Positions 8,684 through 17,122 of a stretch of DNA of 64,000 nt are shown piece by piece. This DNA comes from Streptomyces caniscabiei (GTDB lineage: Bacteria; Actinomycetota; Actinomycetes; Streptomycetales; Streptomycetaceae). The stretch is taken from assembly GCF_014930365.1 (NCBI RefSeq), contig NZ_JABXWI010000023.1, forward strand, positions 1 to 64,000. The letters are read 5' to 3'. The position numbers and the translations under genes are program-made. The notes beneath the pieces are model-generated. The model had not been told where the DNA came from. It saw nothing but the letters and a program-made list of their open reading frames with translations, and did not search any database. The first letter of the stretch is position 1. Every line of letters starts with the position of its first letter.

Positions 8684-9451
8684 CTACTCCTGGGAGCTGA
8701 TGCTGCGGCCGCCGTCCACGAGGAGGTTCTGGCCGGTGATGAAGGAGGCGTCGTCGGAGGCGAGGAAGGCCACGGCTGCCGCGATGTCCTCGGGGGCACC
8801 GAGCCTGCCGGCCGGTGTGCGCGCGATGGTCTGTGTCTTGTACTCCTGGGGTGTGTGGGCCCACAGCGCGGTCACCACGGCTCCGGGCAGGACGGAGTTG
8901 AACCTGATCAGCCCCCCGTACTCGACGGCCAACTGGCGTACGAGGGCGTCGATCCCGCCCTTGGCGGCCGCGTAGGCGGGGAAGCCCTTGAAGCCGAGGG
9001 CCGCGTGCACGGACGAGGTGATGACCACCGCGCCCGAGGCCGTCCCGAGGAGCGGCACCCCGGCTCGGACGCCGTAGAACACCGAGTCGAGGCAGAGCCG
9101 CAGCTGGTCGTGCCAGGAGTCGTCGTCGAGTTCGTGTGCCGCTCCGGGCACATTGCGCCCCACATTGAGGTGGAGCACGTCGAGGCGCCCGGTCCAGGAC
9201 TCGGCCGCGGCGATGGCCGTGGCCCACTGACCCGGAGAGGTCACGTCGAGGGGCCGGTCCTGTGCCCGCCCACCGCCGGCGCGGATGTCCTCGGTCACGC
9301 GCCGGGCGGCCTCGGCGTCCACGTCGGTGACGAGGACGGACGCGCCCTCGGCGGCCAGCCGTCGGGCGGTGGCCGCCCCGATGCCGGAGCCGGCGCCGGT
9401 GAGCAGGGCCGTACGGCCGCTGAAACGGGCCGGTGCGGCGGCGACGGTCAT
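8684..9451 (-). CDS. SDR-family dehydrogenase, probable aldose 1-dehydrogenase
   Basis: The 255-residue protein has the short-chain dehydrogenase fold. It shows the nucleotide-binding motif TGAGSGIG, an acidic residue at VTDVDAEA favouring NAD, the catalytic Ser in ITSSVHAALG, YAAAK with the catalytic Tyr and Lys, and the C-terminal FITGQNLLVDGG. The usual NNAG is LNVG. Its ATG overlaps the stop of the LacI gene (ATGA), so the two are coupled. Beside dgoD, and with a lactonase in the divergent operon, the simplest role is oxidation of galactose to galactonolactone. Other sugars such as L-arabinose or L-fucose cannot be excluded. Confidence 0.8.
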   Translation of the reverse strand: MTVAAAPARFSGRTALLTGAGSGIGAATARRLAAEGASVLVTDVDAEAARRVTEDIRAGGGRAQDRPLDVTSPGQWATAIAAAESWTGRLDVLHLNVGRNVPGAAHELDDDSWHDQLRLCLDSVFYGVRAGVPLLGTASGAVVITSSVHAALGFKGFPAYAAAKGGIDALVRQLAVEYGGLIRFNSVLPGAVVTALWAHTPQEYKTQTIARTPAGRLGAPEDIAAAVAFLASDDASFITGQNLLVDGGRSISSQE

Positions 9452-10497
9452 GGTGTCTCTCCTGGTTCTGCCGGTCCGGCCGTGGAGCCGCGCAGCACCA
9501 GCCGCGGCTCGGTGGGCACGACGACGTCTCCCACCGGTCTGTTCTCGATGGTGGCCACCAAGGAGTCCACGGCAGCGGTCCCCAGCTCGTACAGCGGCAT
9601 CGCGACGGTGGTCAGCGGGGGATGGAGGTGCGCGGCCACGGGCAGGTCGTCGTTGCCGACCACGGAGACGTCCTCCGGGATCCGCAGGCCGAGGTTCCTG
9701 ATGGCGGCCATGGCGCCTATCGCCTGTGCGAGGGAGCTGGTGTAGACGGCGGTGACCGGCGGGCGCGCACTGCCGGCGGCGGGACGCAGCAGCTCCCGCG
9801 CGGCGGCGCCGCCCCCGTCCTCGGTGAAGTCCCCGGACGCGATCGGGGCCGCGTCCAGCCCCAAGGCGTCGGCGTGGCGCCGGAACGCCGCCTTGCGGAC
9901 CTCGCTGGGGGTGATCCCGGGGGGACCCGCTATGTGGCCGATCCTGCGGTGACCGAGGCCGTGCAGGTGGTCGAGCGCGGTCACGCTCGAACGCGCTACG
10001 TCCATGGTGACGTTGCGGCCGGACCCCTCCACGGAGCGGTTGAGGAACACGTGGGGGACCGGGCTGTGGCTGAGGGTCTCCAGCAGGGGGTGGCCGGGGC
10101 GGGCCGAGGCGATGAGCAGCCCGTCGACCCTGCCCTCCTGCACCAGGTCGTTGAAGGAGTCGTCGGCCTCCTGCCCGTCGAAGTCCTCCGCCAGCAGGGA
10201 GAGGTAGCCCAGCTCGCGGGCACGTTGGTAGGCGCCGCGGGCGATGGTGACGTACGTGGGGTTGGCGAGGGCGGGGATCAGCAGGGCCAGCGCGTGGGTG
10301 CTGGCGCCGGCCAGGGCCCGGGCCCCGGAGTGGGGGCGGTAGCCGAGTGCCTCGGCGGCCTCGTGGACACGGCGGCGCGTCTCGGGCCGTACGGACAGGT
10401 CCTGTCGGCCGTTGAGCACCTTGGACACGGTGGCCTTGGAGACCCCGGCCGCGTGTGCCACATCCACGAGCCTGGCCCTGACGGGTTGTTCCGGCAC
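9448..10497 (-). CDS. LacI-family transcriptional regulator of the galactose locus
   Basis: I chose GTG 10497 because it follows GAGGGGG at a good distance and puts the helix-turn-helix near the N-terminus. The 349-residue product starts VPEQPVRARLVDVAHAAG, then VSKATVSKVLNG, the LacI/GalR DNA-binding helix pair. A periplasmic-binding-protein-like sensor domain with VVGNDDLPVAAHLHPPLTTV near its end follows. The gene is the first of the leftward group, and a LacI-type palindrome at 10593-10608 lies in the divergent region. It probably represses both transcripts until a pathway sugar or oligosaccharide binds. Confidence 0.9.
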   Translation of the reverse strand: MPEQPVRARLVDVAHAAGVSKATVSKVLNGRQDLSVRPETRRRVHEAAEALGYRPHSGARALAGASTHALALLIPALANPTYVTIARGAYQRARELGYLSLLAEDFDGQEADDSFNDLVQEGRVDGLLIASARPGHPLLETLSHSPVPHVFLNRSVEGSGRNVTMDVARSSVTALDHLHGLGHRRIGHIAGPPGITPSEVRKAAFRRHADALGLDAAPIASGDFTEDGGGAAARELLRPAAGSARPPVTAVYTSSLAQAIGAMAAIRNLGLRIPEDVSVVGNDDLPVAAHLHPPLTTVAMPLYELGTAAVDSLVATIENRPVGDVVVPTEPRLVLRGSTAGPAEPGETP

Positions 10498-10567
10498 GTG
10501 TTCCCCCTCTCCGGTGGGTATCGCCCTGCTCCGCTGCCGCGGACCGAGGGTGACTCGATACAACCTC

Positions 10568-10608
10568 TTGACACCTTCTGGCGACGCAACCTAACGTTCG
10601 CGAAAGTT
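10568..10608 (+). promoter_or_regulatory. Promoter with overlapping LacI-type operator
   Basis: TTGACA at 10568-10573 and TAACGT at 10592-10597, 18 bases apart, form a plausible rightward promoter. The near-palindrome AACGTTCGCGAAAGTT at 10593-10608 (14 of 16 positions symmetric, centred on TTCGCGAA) overlaps the -10 element, as expected for a repressor site. The rest of the 491-base region 10498-10988 has no credible gene. It has a CTCAGAC/GTCTGAG inverted pair at 10625-10653. If this promoter is used, the leader before the binding-protein gene is nearly 400 bases, so another promoter nearer 10989 is possible. Confidence 0.6.
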
Positions 10609-10988
10609 TCAGTCAACCGGTTTCCTCAGACGGAAATAAGCGATAAGTCTGAGCAGAGCCCCAGGAACCGGTCATATCGCCACAGCTAGATGTCGGCCAT
10701 GTTGACGTGCAGTCAACTGAGCCGAGGAGCCGTCCCCGGGCTCACCGCGGACGCGACCACCGTCGCGCCGGCGGTTCCCCGGCACCGGTCCCGCGCACCC
10801 GTCCACGCAGACGGTCGCGCCCGGTCCGGGCATCTCGCGCCACCACCGAGCGAGCCGGTGATCCGCCGGACGCCGTGCCCCGTTCGTCTCTCGCGGCAAC
10901 CCCACGCGCCGCCTCGGCCCCGCAGTACGTTCCCGCAGCCGCCGTACGTCCCGCACCCGCGTACGTCACGCACGAAAGGCCCATTAGC

Positions 10989-12341
10989 ATGCCCATGTCA
11001 AGGTCGACCTCTCTCGACAGACGGAGCTTCCTCGCCGTCTCCGCCGGCACCGCGCTCGCCGCGACCGGTCTGTCCGCCTGCGCCGGCTCTGTCAGCAACG
11101 GCACGAACGGATCCGGCGGCGGCAAGACGACGCTCACCGTGATGACGGTGGACAACGAGTGGGACAAGAAGGGCCTCAAGGCCGCCGAAGAGGCGCTGGG
11201 GATGAACCTCAACGTCATCATCTGGGACGCCACCAAGCTCAACGCCATGCTGGCCGCGAAGAACCCGCCGGACGTGGTCCGCGGCTTCGGCGCCACCGAG
11301 ACCCCCTACTTCGCCGCCCGCGGCCTGATGACGGACCTCGACCCGTACTTCGCCAAGAGTTCGGTGCTCCAGCCCTCCGACCTCGACCCGGTCAACGACG
11401 TGTGGCGCTACGACGGCAAGAAGCAGGGCGCCGGACCGCGCTACGGCATGGCCAAGGACTACTCCCAGGACTCCATGTTCTGGTACCGCTCCGACCTCTT
11501 CGAGGCCGCCAAGCTGGACGCCCCGAGCGAGACGAAGCCGATCTCCTACGACGAGTGGCTCGACCTGGGCGAGAAGCTGGTCAAGCGCCGCCTCGGCAAG
11601 GTCAAGGTGTACGGCCTGAACGCCACCGGCATGGGCGTCTTCCCGCAGCTCATGGGCATGACCGCCTCCGCCGGCGGCAGCCTCTTCGCCGAGGACCTCG
11701 CCACCGTGGACTTCTCCTCCCCGGAGGCGCTGAAGGCCCTGCGGTGGTACCTGGACTACGCGAAGGCGGACATAGGTCCGAGCGTCGTCAACCCCAACCC
11801 GGACGGCTGGGACGGCCCCACCTACCAGGCCAACCGGATGGCGATGAGCTGCAACGGCTACTGGTTCGGCGGACTGATCGGCGGCGACCCCAAGCTCGCC
11901 GGCGTCTCCCGCTTCGCGCCCGCCCCGCAGCTCGGCGCCAACCGCGTCAGCTCCTGCTTCGGCGCCACCGGCTTCTGGATCCCCAGGGACGCCAAGAACA
12001 AGGACGCCGCCTGGAAGTTCTTCGAGTGGTACTTCGGAGGCAAGCCCGCCCAGGACCGGGCGGCCAGCGGCTGGGGCATACCGTCCCTGAAGTCGCTGCG
12101 GGCGAAGATGCCGCAGACCACCGACTTCCAGAAGCAGGCCTTCGCGGTGCAGGAACAGGAACTGCCGCACTTCTCCGTCATCGGCTTCACCCCCTACGCC
12201 CAGCAGGCCGCCCTGGAAGGCGTGCTGAACAAGGTGCTGCCGGGCGCCGTGAAGGCCGGGACCTCCGCCGGCAAGGTCGCCGACCAGCTCACCTCCCGTA
12301 TGAACGAGCAGCTCGCCCAGGGCAAGGAGCTCGTGGGGTGA
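10989..12341 (+). CDS. Carbohydrate ABC transporter substrate-binding lipoprotein
   Basis: The ATG at 10989 follows GAAAGG and gives 450 residues. The export signal combines a twin arginine (LDRRSFLAVSAG) with a lipobox (GLSACAG, Cys31), so this is a Tat-exported lipoprotein. The mature domain is the SBP_bac_1 type that binds oligosaccharides or large glycosides, with KNPPDVVRGFG, GLMTDLDPYF and GMAKDYSQDSMFWYRSDLF. It is the first gene of the rightward operon and its stop overlaps the next gene by 4 bases. The cargo is probably a galactose- or arabinose-containing oligosaccharide, by context only. Confidence 0.9.
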   Translation: MPMSRSTSLDRRSFLAVSAGTALAATGLSACAGSVSNGTNGSGGGKTTLTVMTVDNEWDKKGLKAAEEALGMNLNVIIWDATKLNAMLAAKNPPDVVRGFGATETPYFAARGLMTDLDPYFAKSSVLQPSDLDPVNDVWRYDGKKQGAGPRYGMAKDYSQDSMFWYRSDLFEAAKLDAPSETKPISYDEWLDLGEKLVKRRLGKVKVYGLNATGMGVFPQLMGMTASAGGSLFAEDLATVDFSSPEALKALRWYLDYAKADIGPSVVNPNPDGWDGPTYQANRMAMSCNGYWFGGLIGGDPKLAGVSRFAPAPQLGANRVSSCFGATGFWIPRDAKNKDAAWKFFEWYFGGKPAQDRAASGWGIPSLKSLRAKMPQTTDFQKQAFAVQEQELPHFSVIGFTPYAQQAALEGVLNKVLPGAVKAGTSAGKVADQLTSRMNEQLAQGKELVG

Positions 12342-13381
12342 GCACCGAACAGATCACCGCGCCGGGCGCGCCGTCCCCCTCCGGGGAGACGGCCGCCCGG
12401 CCCGGGCCCCGCACCGGCGCGCACGCCGGTCGCGGACCCCGCTCGCTGACCACCCGCCGCGCCTGGTCCTTCTATGTGTTCGCAGGCCCCTGGTTGCTGG
12501 GATTCCTCGCCCTGACGGCCTTCCCGCTCGGGTACGCCCTGTGGCTGAGCCTGACCAACTCCGACGGTCTGTCGAACAACTCCCGCTTCGTCGGTCTGGA
12601 CAACTACCGTCAGGTCCTCTCCGACCCGGAGACGCTGTCCTCCCTGGCCCGCACCGGCGTCTTCACCGCGATCACCGTGCCGCTCACCATCGTGGCCGGC
12701 ATCCTGCTCGCGGTGCTGGTCAACCAGCCGATCCGGGCCCGCGGCTTGTTCCGCACCCTGCTGTACCTGCCGGCGATCGTCCCGCCGGTCGGCGCCGCCC
12801 TCACCTTCAAGCTGATCTTCGACCGGGACTCGGGCGCGGCCAACGGAGCCCTGGACGCCCTGAACATCGACGGCGTGAGCTGGCTGATGGACCCCTACGC
12901 ACGCTGGGTCCTGGTCACCCTGACCCTGTGGGGCGCGGGCAACTGCATGATCATCTCGCTGGCGGGGCTCCAGGACATCCCCAAGGAGATGCACGAGGCC
13001 GCCCGAGTGGACGGCGCGAACGCCTGGCAGTCCTTCACCAGGATCACCCTGCCGCTGCTCTCCCCGGTGCTGTTCTTCCAGGTCATCACCGGCATCATCG
13101 CCGCCGTACAGAGCTTCCTGCCGCTGCTGATCTCCCTCGACCCCACTCCCCGGGGCGTCTCGGCCGTACCCGAGGGCAACTCCCTGTTCATGATCCAGGT
13201 GTTCGCCCAGTACTTCGCCAACGGCCGGTACGGATACGCCTCCGCGATGCTCTGGGTGCTCTTCCTGATCATCGTCGCGGTGACGTTCCTCGTCTTCAGA
13301 CTCAGTAGGGGCGCGGTGTTCTACTCCGTCGCCCCGGAGGCGGCCAAGCCGTCCAAGCCGCGCACGATCGGAGGCAAGTGA
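12338..13381 (+). CDS. Carbohydrate ABC transporter permease, MalF/UgpA type
   Basis: The start is GTG 12338, sharing GTGA with the binding-protein stop; the product has 347 residues. After a polar tail of about 40 residues come six membrane segments. The first is FYVFAGPWLLGFLALTAFPL, and the cytoplasmic coupling motif EMHEAARVDGANAWQSF lies in the second half. No ATPase gene accompanies it, which is usual in Streptomyces, where a shared MsiK-type ATPase energises many sugar importers. The last bases overlap or abut the next permease. Confidence 0.9.
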   Translation: MSTEQITAPGAPSPSGETAARPGPRTGAHAGRGPRSLTTRRAWSFYVFAGPWLLGFLALTAFPLGYALWLSLTNSDGLSNNSRFVGLDNYRQVLSDPETLSSLARTGVFTAITVPLTIVAGILLAVLVNQPIRARGLFRTLLYLPAIVPPVGAALTFKLIFDRDSGAANGALDALNIDGVSWLMDPYARWVLVTLTLWGAGNCMIISLAGLQDIPKEMHEAARVDGANAWQSFTRITLPLLSPVLFFQVITGIIAAVQSFLPLLISLDPTPRGVSAVPEGNSLFMIQVFAQYFANGRYGYASAMLWVLFLIIVAVTFLVFRLSRGAVFYSVAPEAAKPSKPRTIGGK

Positions 13382-14202
13382 TGGTGTTCCCCCGCAGAAG
13401 TGCCGTATACATGCTGCTGGTCGGTGCCCTCGTCTTCTTCCTCGGCCCGTTCGGCTGGCTGCTGAACACCGCCCTGAAGGCCCCATCCGAACTGCGCGCG
13501 CTGCCCGTCCACTGGTGGCCGCACCACCCCAGCCTGAGCAACTTCCAAGAAGCGCTGACCCATTTCGACTACCTCGGCTACGCCCGCAACTCCCTGACGA
13601 TCGCCACGCTCTACGCCGTGCTGGTCACCCTGGCCTCCGCATGGGCGGGCTACGGATTCGCCCGCCTCGACGCGCCCGGCAAGCGGGTGATCTTCTCCGT
13701 GCTGCTGTCGACGATGATGCTGCCGCAGGTCCTCACCCTCATCCCGACCTACCTGCTGTTCGCCAAGGCCCATCTGACCAACACCTACATGCCGTGGGTG
13801 CTGTGGGGCCTGTGCGGAGCGCCGTACCTGATCTTCCTCTTCCGGCAGTTCTTCTCGAACATGCCCAAGGAACTGGAGGAGGCCGCGATCGTCGACGGCT
13901 GCGGGCAGATCCGCATCTTCTGGCGGATCTTCCTGCCGCAGTCCTGGCCCGTCATCGCCACCAGCCTGATCCTGTCCTTCAGCTGGACCTGGGGCGACTG
14001 GATCGCGCCCGCCCTGCTGCTGGACGACGCCCACACCACCCTCGCGGTCAAACTCGCCTACGGCTATGTCAACCAGCAGGGCGCACAGCTGGGGAACCTG
14101 GTCGCCGCGGGCGCGGTGATCTACGTCGTCCCGGTGCTGGCGTTGTTCCTCATCGTGCAGCGGGGCTTCGTCGCCGGCGTCGCCACCTCCGGACTCAAGT
14201 GA
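13381..14202 (+). CDS. Carbohydrate ABC transporter permease, MalG/UgpE type
   Basis: The protein has 273 residues if the ATG at 13381 is used (GGAGG about 6 bases upstream); a GTG at 13378 is the alternative. Six membrane segments are evident. The coupling loop contains ELEEAAIVDGCGQIRIFWRIFLPQSWP, the EAA motif of this family. It pairs with the preceding permease to form the channel. No ATPase gene is found in the operon. Confidence 0.9.
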   Translation: MVFPRRSAVYMLLVGALVFFLGPFGWLLNTALKAPSELRALPVHWWPHHPSLSNFQEALTHFDYLGYARNSLTIATLYAVLVTLASAWAGYGFARLDAPGKRVIFSVLLSTMMLPQVLTLIPTYLLFAKAHLTNTYMPWVLWGLCGAPYLIFLFRQFFSNMPKELEEAAIVDGCGQIRIFWRIFLPQSWPVIATSLILSFSWTWGDWIAPALLLDDAHTTLAVKLAYGYVNQQGAQLGNLVAAGAVIYVVPVLALFLIVQRGFVAGVATSGLK

Positions 14203-14246
14203 CCTTCGCACGTTCGCCAACTCGCTTTCGCCCAAAGGAACTTCGC

Positions 14247-14297
14247 ATGACGCACACCAAGGGAATCCCCATGTGCCCCGCGGCGGTGGGGTCATGA
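14247..14297 (+). CDS. Candidate 16-residue leader ORF before the aldolase
   Basis: An AAGGAA ribosome site precedes an ATG at 14247 that opens a 16-codon frame, MTHTKGIPMCPAAVGS, whose TGA overlaps the aldolase ATG (tcATGA). The arrangement is that of a translationally coupled upstream ORF, and the aldolase itself lacks a strong ribosome site. It could be a true micropeptide, a coupling device, or a remnant. I do not recognise the peptide. Confidence 0.4.
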   Translation: MTHTKGIPMCPAAVGS

Positions 14298-14953
14298 CGG
14301 AGCGCCCCGCACTCACCCCGCAGCTCGGCCGGACACGGGTCATGGCCATCCTCAGGTCGGCCGACGCCTCTGGACTGCCCGCCGTGGCTCGCGCCCTCGC
14401 CGCCGGTGGCGTCACCTGCCTGGAGGTCACCCTCACCACCGCCGGAGCGCTCGACGCGCTGGCCCGCATCCGGGCGGAACTCGGCCCCGACGTCGCGGTC
14501 GGCGCCGGCACCGTGATCACCGGCGACCAGGCCAGGGACGCCCTGGCGGCGGGAGCGGAGTTCCTGGTCGCCCCGGTCGTCGACACCGACGTCGTCCGGA
14601 ACGCGGCCGACCGGGGTGTCGCCTGCTACCCGGGGGCCTGGACGCCGACCGAGGTGGCACAGGCGTGGCGGGCCGGCGCCGCCGCCGTCAAGCTGTTCCC
14701 CGCCGCCACGGGCGGCCCCGCGCATCTTCGCCGGCTGCGGGCCCCCCTGACGGACATCCCCCTGGTCGCCGTCGGCGGCGTCGGCATCGACCAGGCGCGG
14801 GACTACCTGGACGCGGGCGCCTGCGCGGTCGGCATCGGCTCCCCGCTGCTGCGCGGCGCGGACCGGGACCCGACTCCGCGGGCACTGGACGCCCTCACCG
14901 AGAGGGCGAGGACCCTGCTGGAGGCGGTACGGGCCGAGGAGGCAAGAACGTGA
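14294..14953 (+). CDS. 2-dehydro-3-deoxy-phosphogalactonate/gluconate aldolase
   Basis: Starting at ATG 14294, the 219-residue protein has the KDPG/KHG aldolase fold. Glu44 lies in CLEVTLTT, followed by GAGTV, and Lys133 in VKLFPA is the Schiff-base lysine. The C-terminal GGVGIDQARDYLDAGACAVGIGSPL is the phosphate-binding part. It cleaves 2-keto-3-deoxy-6-phospho sugar acid to pyruvate and glyceraldehyde 3-phosphate. Its stop overlaps the kinase start by 4 bases, and together with dgoD this forms the lower De Ley-Doudoroff pathway. Preference for the galacto rather than gluco epimer is inferred from the neighbours. Confidence 0.88.
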   Translation: MTERPALTPQLGRTRVMAILRSADASGLPAVARALAAGGVTCLEVTLTTAGALDALARIRAELGPDVAVGAGTVITGDQARDALAAGAEFLVAPVVDTDVVRNAADRGVACYPGAWTPTEVAQAWRAGAAAVKLFPAATGGPAHLRRLRAPLTDIPLVAVGGVGIDQARDYLDAGACAVGIGSPLLRGADRDPTPRALDALTERARTLLEAVRAEEART

Positions 14954-15918
14954 ACACCTCCTCACCCCCGCCCGGCGAGCCCTACCTCGTCACCCTCGGC
15001 GACGTGCTCGCCGTCATGGCGGCCGGGAGCCCCGGCCCGTTCGCGCTCGGCACGGCACTGCGCCTGGGAATCGCCGGCGCGGAGTCCAACGTCGCCGTCG
15101 GTGTCAGCCGCCTCGGCGGATCCGCGACCTGGATCGGCCGGGTGGGCGACGACGAACTGGGCGACCTCGTCCTGCGCGAACTTCGGGCCGAAGGGGTCAC
15201 CACCGTCGCCGCGCGCGACGCGGCTCCCACCGCCCTGCTGCTGAAGGAACGCCGTACCTCCACCCACAGCCGTACGCGCTACTACCGCACCCACACGGCC
15301 GGCTCCCGGCTCACCGCCGACGACGTCCCCGAGTACGTCGTCGCGGGGGCGGCGGTCCTCCACATCACCGGCATCACCCCGGCACTCGGGGAGGGCCCCG
15401 CCCAGGCCGTGCACCGGGCCGTGGACATCGCCGCCGACGCCGGCGTGACCATCTCCCTGGACGTCAACTTCCGCTCGCTGCTGTGGAACGAGGCCGAGGC
15501 CCGGCACGCCCTGCTGCCCCTGCTGCGCAGGAGCGACCTGGTCTTCGCCGGACCGCACGAGGCCGCTCTCGTGGTGCCCGGTGCGGACGGACCGGAGGAA
15601 CTCGCCCGGGGCATCTGCGACCTCGGACCCGCCGCGGCCGTGATCAAGGTCGGTGCCGACGGGGCGTACGCCCTCATCGACGGAAAGCCCCACCGGCAGC
15701 CCGCCGTGGCGGTCCAGGTCCACGACTCGGTGGGCGCGGGAGACGCGTTCGCCGCCGGATACCTCGCCGAACTGCTCGCGGGAGAGCCCCCGGAGCGGCG
15801 CCTGCGGACGGCCGCCCTGCTCGGCGCCTTCGCGGTGAGCACCGCCGGCGACTGGGAGGGCCTGCCCCGGCGCTCCGAACTGGGACTGCTCGACCACCAC
15901 GACGACATCGTCCGCTGA
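14950..15918 (+). CDS. PfkB-family sugar-acid kinase, probable 2-keto-3-deoxy-galactonate kinase
   Basis: The GTG at 14950 overlaps the aldolase stop, giving 322 residues. The ribokinase-like fold shows LGDVLAVMA near the start, GGSATWIGRVGDDELG, a lid region with YYRTHTAGSRL, SLDVNFRSLLW, and the anion hole and catalytic base in HDSVGAGDAFAAGYLAELL. The family includes 2-keto-3-deoxy-gluconate/galactonate kinases. Coupling to the aldolase and the nearby galactonate dehydratase indicates phosphorylation of 2-keto-3-deoxy-galactonate. Confidence 0.87.
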   Translation: MNTSSPPPGEPYLVTLGDVLAVMAAGSPGPFALGTALRLGIAGAESNVAVGVSRLGGSATWIGRVGDDELGDLVLRELRAEGVTTVAARDAAPTALLLKERRTSTHSRTRYYRTHTAGSRLTADDVPEYVVAGAAVLHITGITPALGEGPAQAVHRAVDIAADAGVTISLDVNFRSLLWNEAEARHALLPLLRRSDLVFAGPHEAALVVPGADGPEELARGICDLGPAAAVIKVGADGAYALIDGKPHRQPAVAVQVHDSVGAGDAFAAGYLAELLAGEPPERRLRTAALLGAFAVSTAGDWEGLPRRSELGLLDHHDDIVR

Positions 15919-15991
15919 CGGCTTCGTCCGCCGCACCCCATATCCGCCGACACCTCCATCCGCCCCGGCACAGCGACTTCCAGGACCACCC

Positions 15992-17065
15992 ATGCCCACG
16001 ACCAGCCCCTCCACCGGCGCGTTCGCCCTCCTCACCGGCTCCTACACACCGGACTCCGGCGGGGACGGCCCCGGACTCGCCGCGCTGCTCCTCGACCCCG
16101 CCACCGGCCGCACCACCTACGACGACCTGGTGAAGCCGCTGCCTGTCAGCGGGGCCTCCTTCCTGGCAGCGCACCCCTCGCTCGACGTCGTCTACAGCAC
16201 CAACGAGACCGAGGCGGGAACCGTCAGCGCCGTCGCCCGCGACGGCGACGGCGCCCTCTCCCCGCTGGGAGACCCCATGAGCAGCGGCGGGGCGAACCCC
16301 TGCCACCTCACCGTCCACCCGGACGGAGAGTGGCTGCTGACCGCGAACTACGGCAGCGACACCGCGCCGGGCACCGTCGCGGTGCACAGGATCGGACCGG
16401 ACGGACGCCTGCTGGAGCCGACCGACCTCGTCGTCCACCAGGGCTCGGGCCCCGTCACCGGACGCCAGGAGGGCAGCCACGCCCATCAGGTACTCGTCGA
16501 CCCGGCGGGCCGTTTCGTGCTGGCCACCGACCTGGGGGCGGACGCGGTGTTCACCTACCGGCTGAGCACCCTCACCGGAACCCTTGAGCGGATCGCGGTG
16601 AATCCGACGGGCGCGGGAACCGGCCCCCGCCACCTCGCCTTCGCCCCCGGCGGCGACCTGGTGTTCAGCGCCGACGAGCTGTCCTCGACCGTCACCTGCC
16701 ACCGCTACGACGCCACCGACGGCACCCTGACGGCCCTCTCCGCCACTCCCGCCACAGCCCACGACGTCGCCAACCAGCCCGCCGGCATCGTCGCCTCCCC
16801 CTGCGGCCGCTTCGTGTGGGTGACCAACCGGGGTGCGGACACGGTCGCCGCCTTCCGCGTCACCGGCACCACCCTGGAACCGCTCGGCGAGGTCCCCGCC
16901 GGCGGCACATGGCCCCGCGGCCTGACCCTCGCGGCCGGTCACCTGCTCGTCGCCAACCAGCACAGCGGCACGTTCGCCGCCCTGCGGATCCAGGACGACG
17001 GCACCCTCACCCGCCCCCACCCGCCGCTCCCGGCACCCTCGGTGGTCTGCGCACTGGCGCTCTGA
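15992..17065 (+). CDS. Seven-bladed beta-propeller lactonase (YbhE/Pgl type)
   Basis: This 357-residue protein of the 6-phosphogluconolactonase (YbhE) family has no signal peptide and should be cytosolic. Typical stretches are LLTGSYTPDS at the N-terminus, GGANPCHLTVHPDGEWLLTANYGSDT, HAHQVLVDPAGRFVLATDLGADAVFTYRL, GTGPRHLAFAPGGD and WPRGLTLAAGHLLVANQHS. In this locus it would open the aldonolactone made by the SDR to give galactonate for DgoD. It lies 73 bases after the kinase. Housekeeping 6-phosphogluconolactonase activity is possible but less likely here. Confidence 0.85.
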   Translation: MPTTSPSTGAFALLTGSYTPDSGGDGPGLAALLLDPATGRTTYDDLVKPLPVSGASFLAAHPSLDVVYSTNETEAGTVSAVARDGDGALSPLGDPMSSGGANPCHLTVHPDGEWLLTANYGSDTAPGTVAVHRIGPDGRLLEPTDLVVHQGSGPVTGRQEGSHAHQVLVDPAGRFVLATDLGADAVFTYRLSTLTGTLERIAVNPTGAGTGPRHLAFAPGGDLVFSADELSSTVTCHRYDATDGTLTALSATPATAHDVANQPAGIVASPCGRFVWVTNRGADTVAAFRVTGTTLEPLGEVPAGGTWPRGLTLAAGHLLVANQHSGTFAALRIQDDGTLTRPHPPLPAPSVVCALAL

Positions 17066-17122
17066 CCTCCCTGCTCCTCCGCCCCCTCCCGTCCTCCCTC
17101 CTCTCACATCCGAAAGGCAGTC

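Noticed and set aside
11159..12337. In-frame upstream extension of the MalF-like permease
   Set aside because: The extension is the binding-protein gene read in the wrong frame; GTG 12338 with a 4-base overlap is the natural start.
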